Under the pieces are notes generated by a model. It saw nothing but the letters and a program-made list of their open reading frames with translations. It made no database searches and was not told the origin of the DNA. Positions 34,930 through 35,013 of a stretch of 35,013 bases of DNA are shown in pieces. Origin of the DNA: an uncultured Anaerolineae bacterium (GTDB lineage Bacteria; Chloroflexota; Anaerolineae; Anaerolineales; Villigracilaceae); NCBI GenBank assembly GCA_903910795.1, contig CAIWAX010000334.1, positions 1 to 35,013 on the forward strand, written 5' to 3'. The position numbers and the translations under genes were made by a program. Position 1 is the stretch's first letter; each line of letters starts with the position of its first letter.

Positions 34930-35013
34930 TCACTTTTATAACGGTATGTTGCAAGGTTTGTAACACGGAATCCGCACAAGGTTTATTTTTAAAATGACCG
35001 GGTGAAGATCCCC

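Noticed and set aside
34945-35013. Possible second regulatory RNA at the window end (ACCGGGTGAAGATCCCC)
   Set aside because: Vaguely like GGTGAAA-type riboswitch boxes, but truncated by the window and without other conserved elements; cannot be supported.

Overview
The window looks like an ordinary chromosomal segment from a Chloroflexota/Anaerolineae-like bacterium. This taxonomic guess is an inference from gene content and Thr/Pro-rich lipoprotein linkers, not a computed placement. From left to right it contains: a branched-chain amino-acid (Liv-type) ABC operon with two substrate-binding proteins and an upstream kynureninase; a formyltransferase-family protein; a cNMP-binding protein; a LysM/M23 peptidase; DUF192; a response regulator; exonuclease III; FtsH; an acyl-CoA ligase; MiaA; YraN; a very large GlnE-type adenylyltransferase; a DMT transporter; an AraC-OGT (Ada-like) protein; an rplU-rpmA-rpmE ribosomal operon; thymidine kinase; two tandem hypoxanthine phosphoribosyltransferases; a CCA-adding/poly(A) polymerase-type enzyme; an alpha/beta hydrolase; a second receiver protein; pyruvate phosphate dikinase; a lipoprotein; a nitroreductase; and, at the right end, an M-box (ykoK) Mg2+ riboswitch with a promoter, a candidate antiterminator and a terminator. 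I saw no CRISPR array, IS element, prophage, rRNA or tRNA. The most interesting items are: (1) ribosomal protein L31 fused to a domain resembling the RNA polymerase alpha C-terminal domain; (2) a GlnE-like enzyme with a GlnD-type ACT pair between its two nucleotidyltransferase halves; (3) an M-box riboswitch with no Mg2+ transporter in view, followed by a structured region and a tiny ORF; (4) a DUF5678-like N-terminal extension on the CCA/poly(A) enzyme; (5) a nested intergenic inverted repeat. No search or folding program was run.
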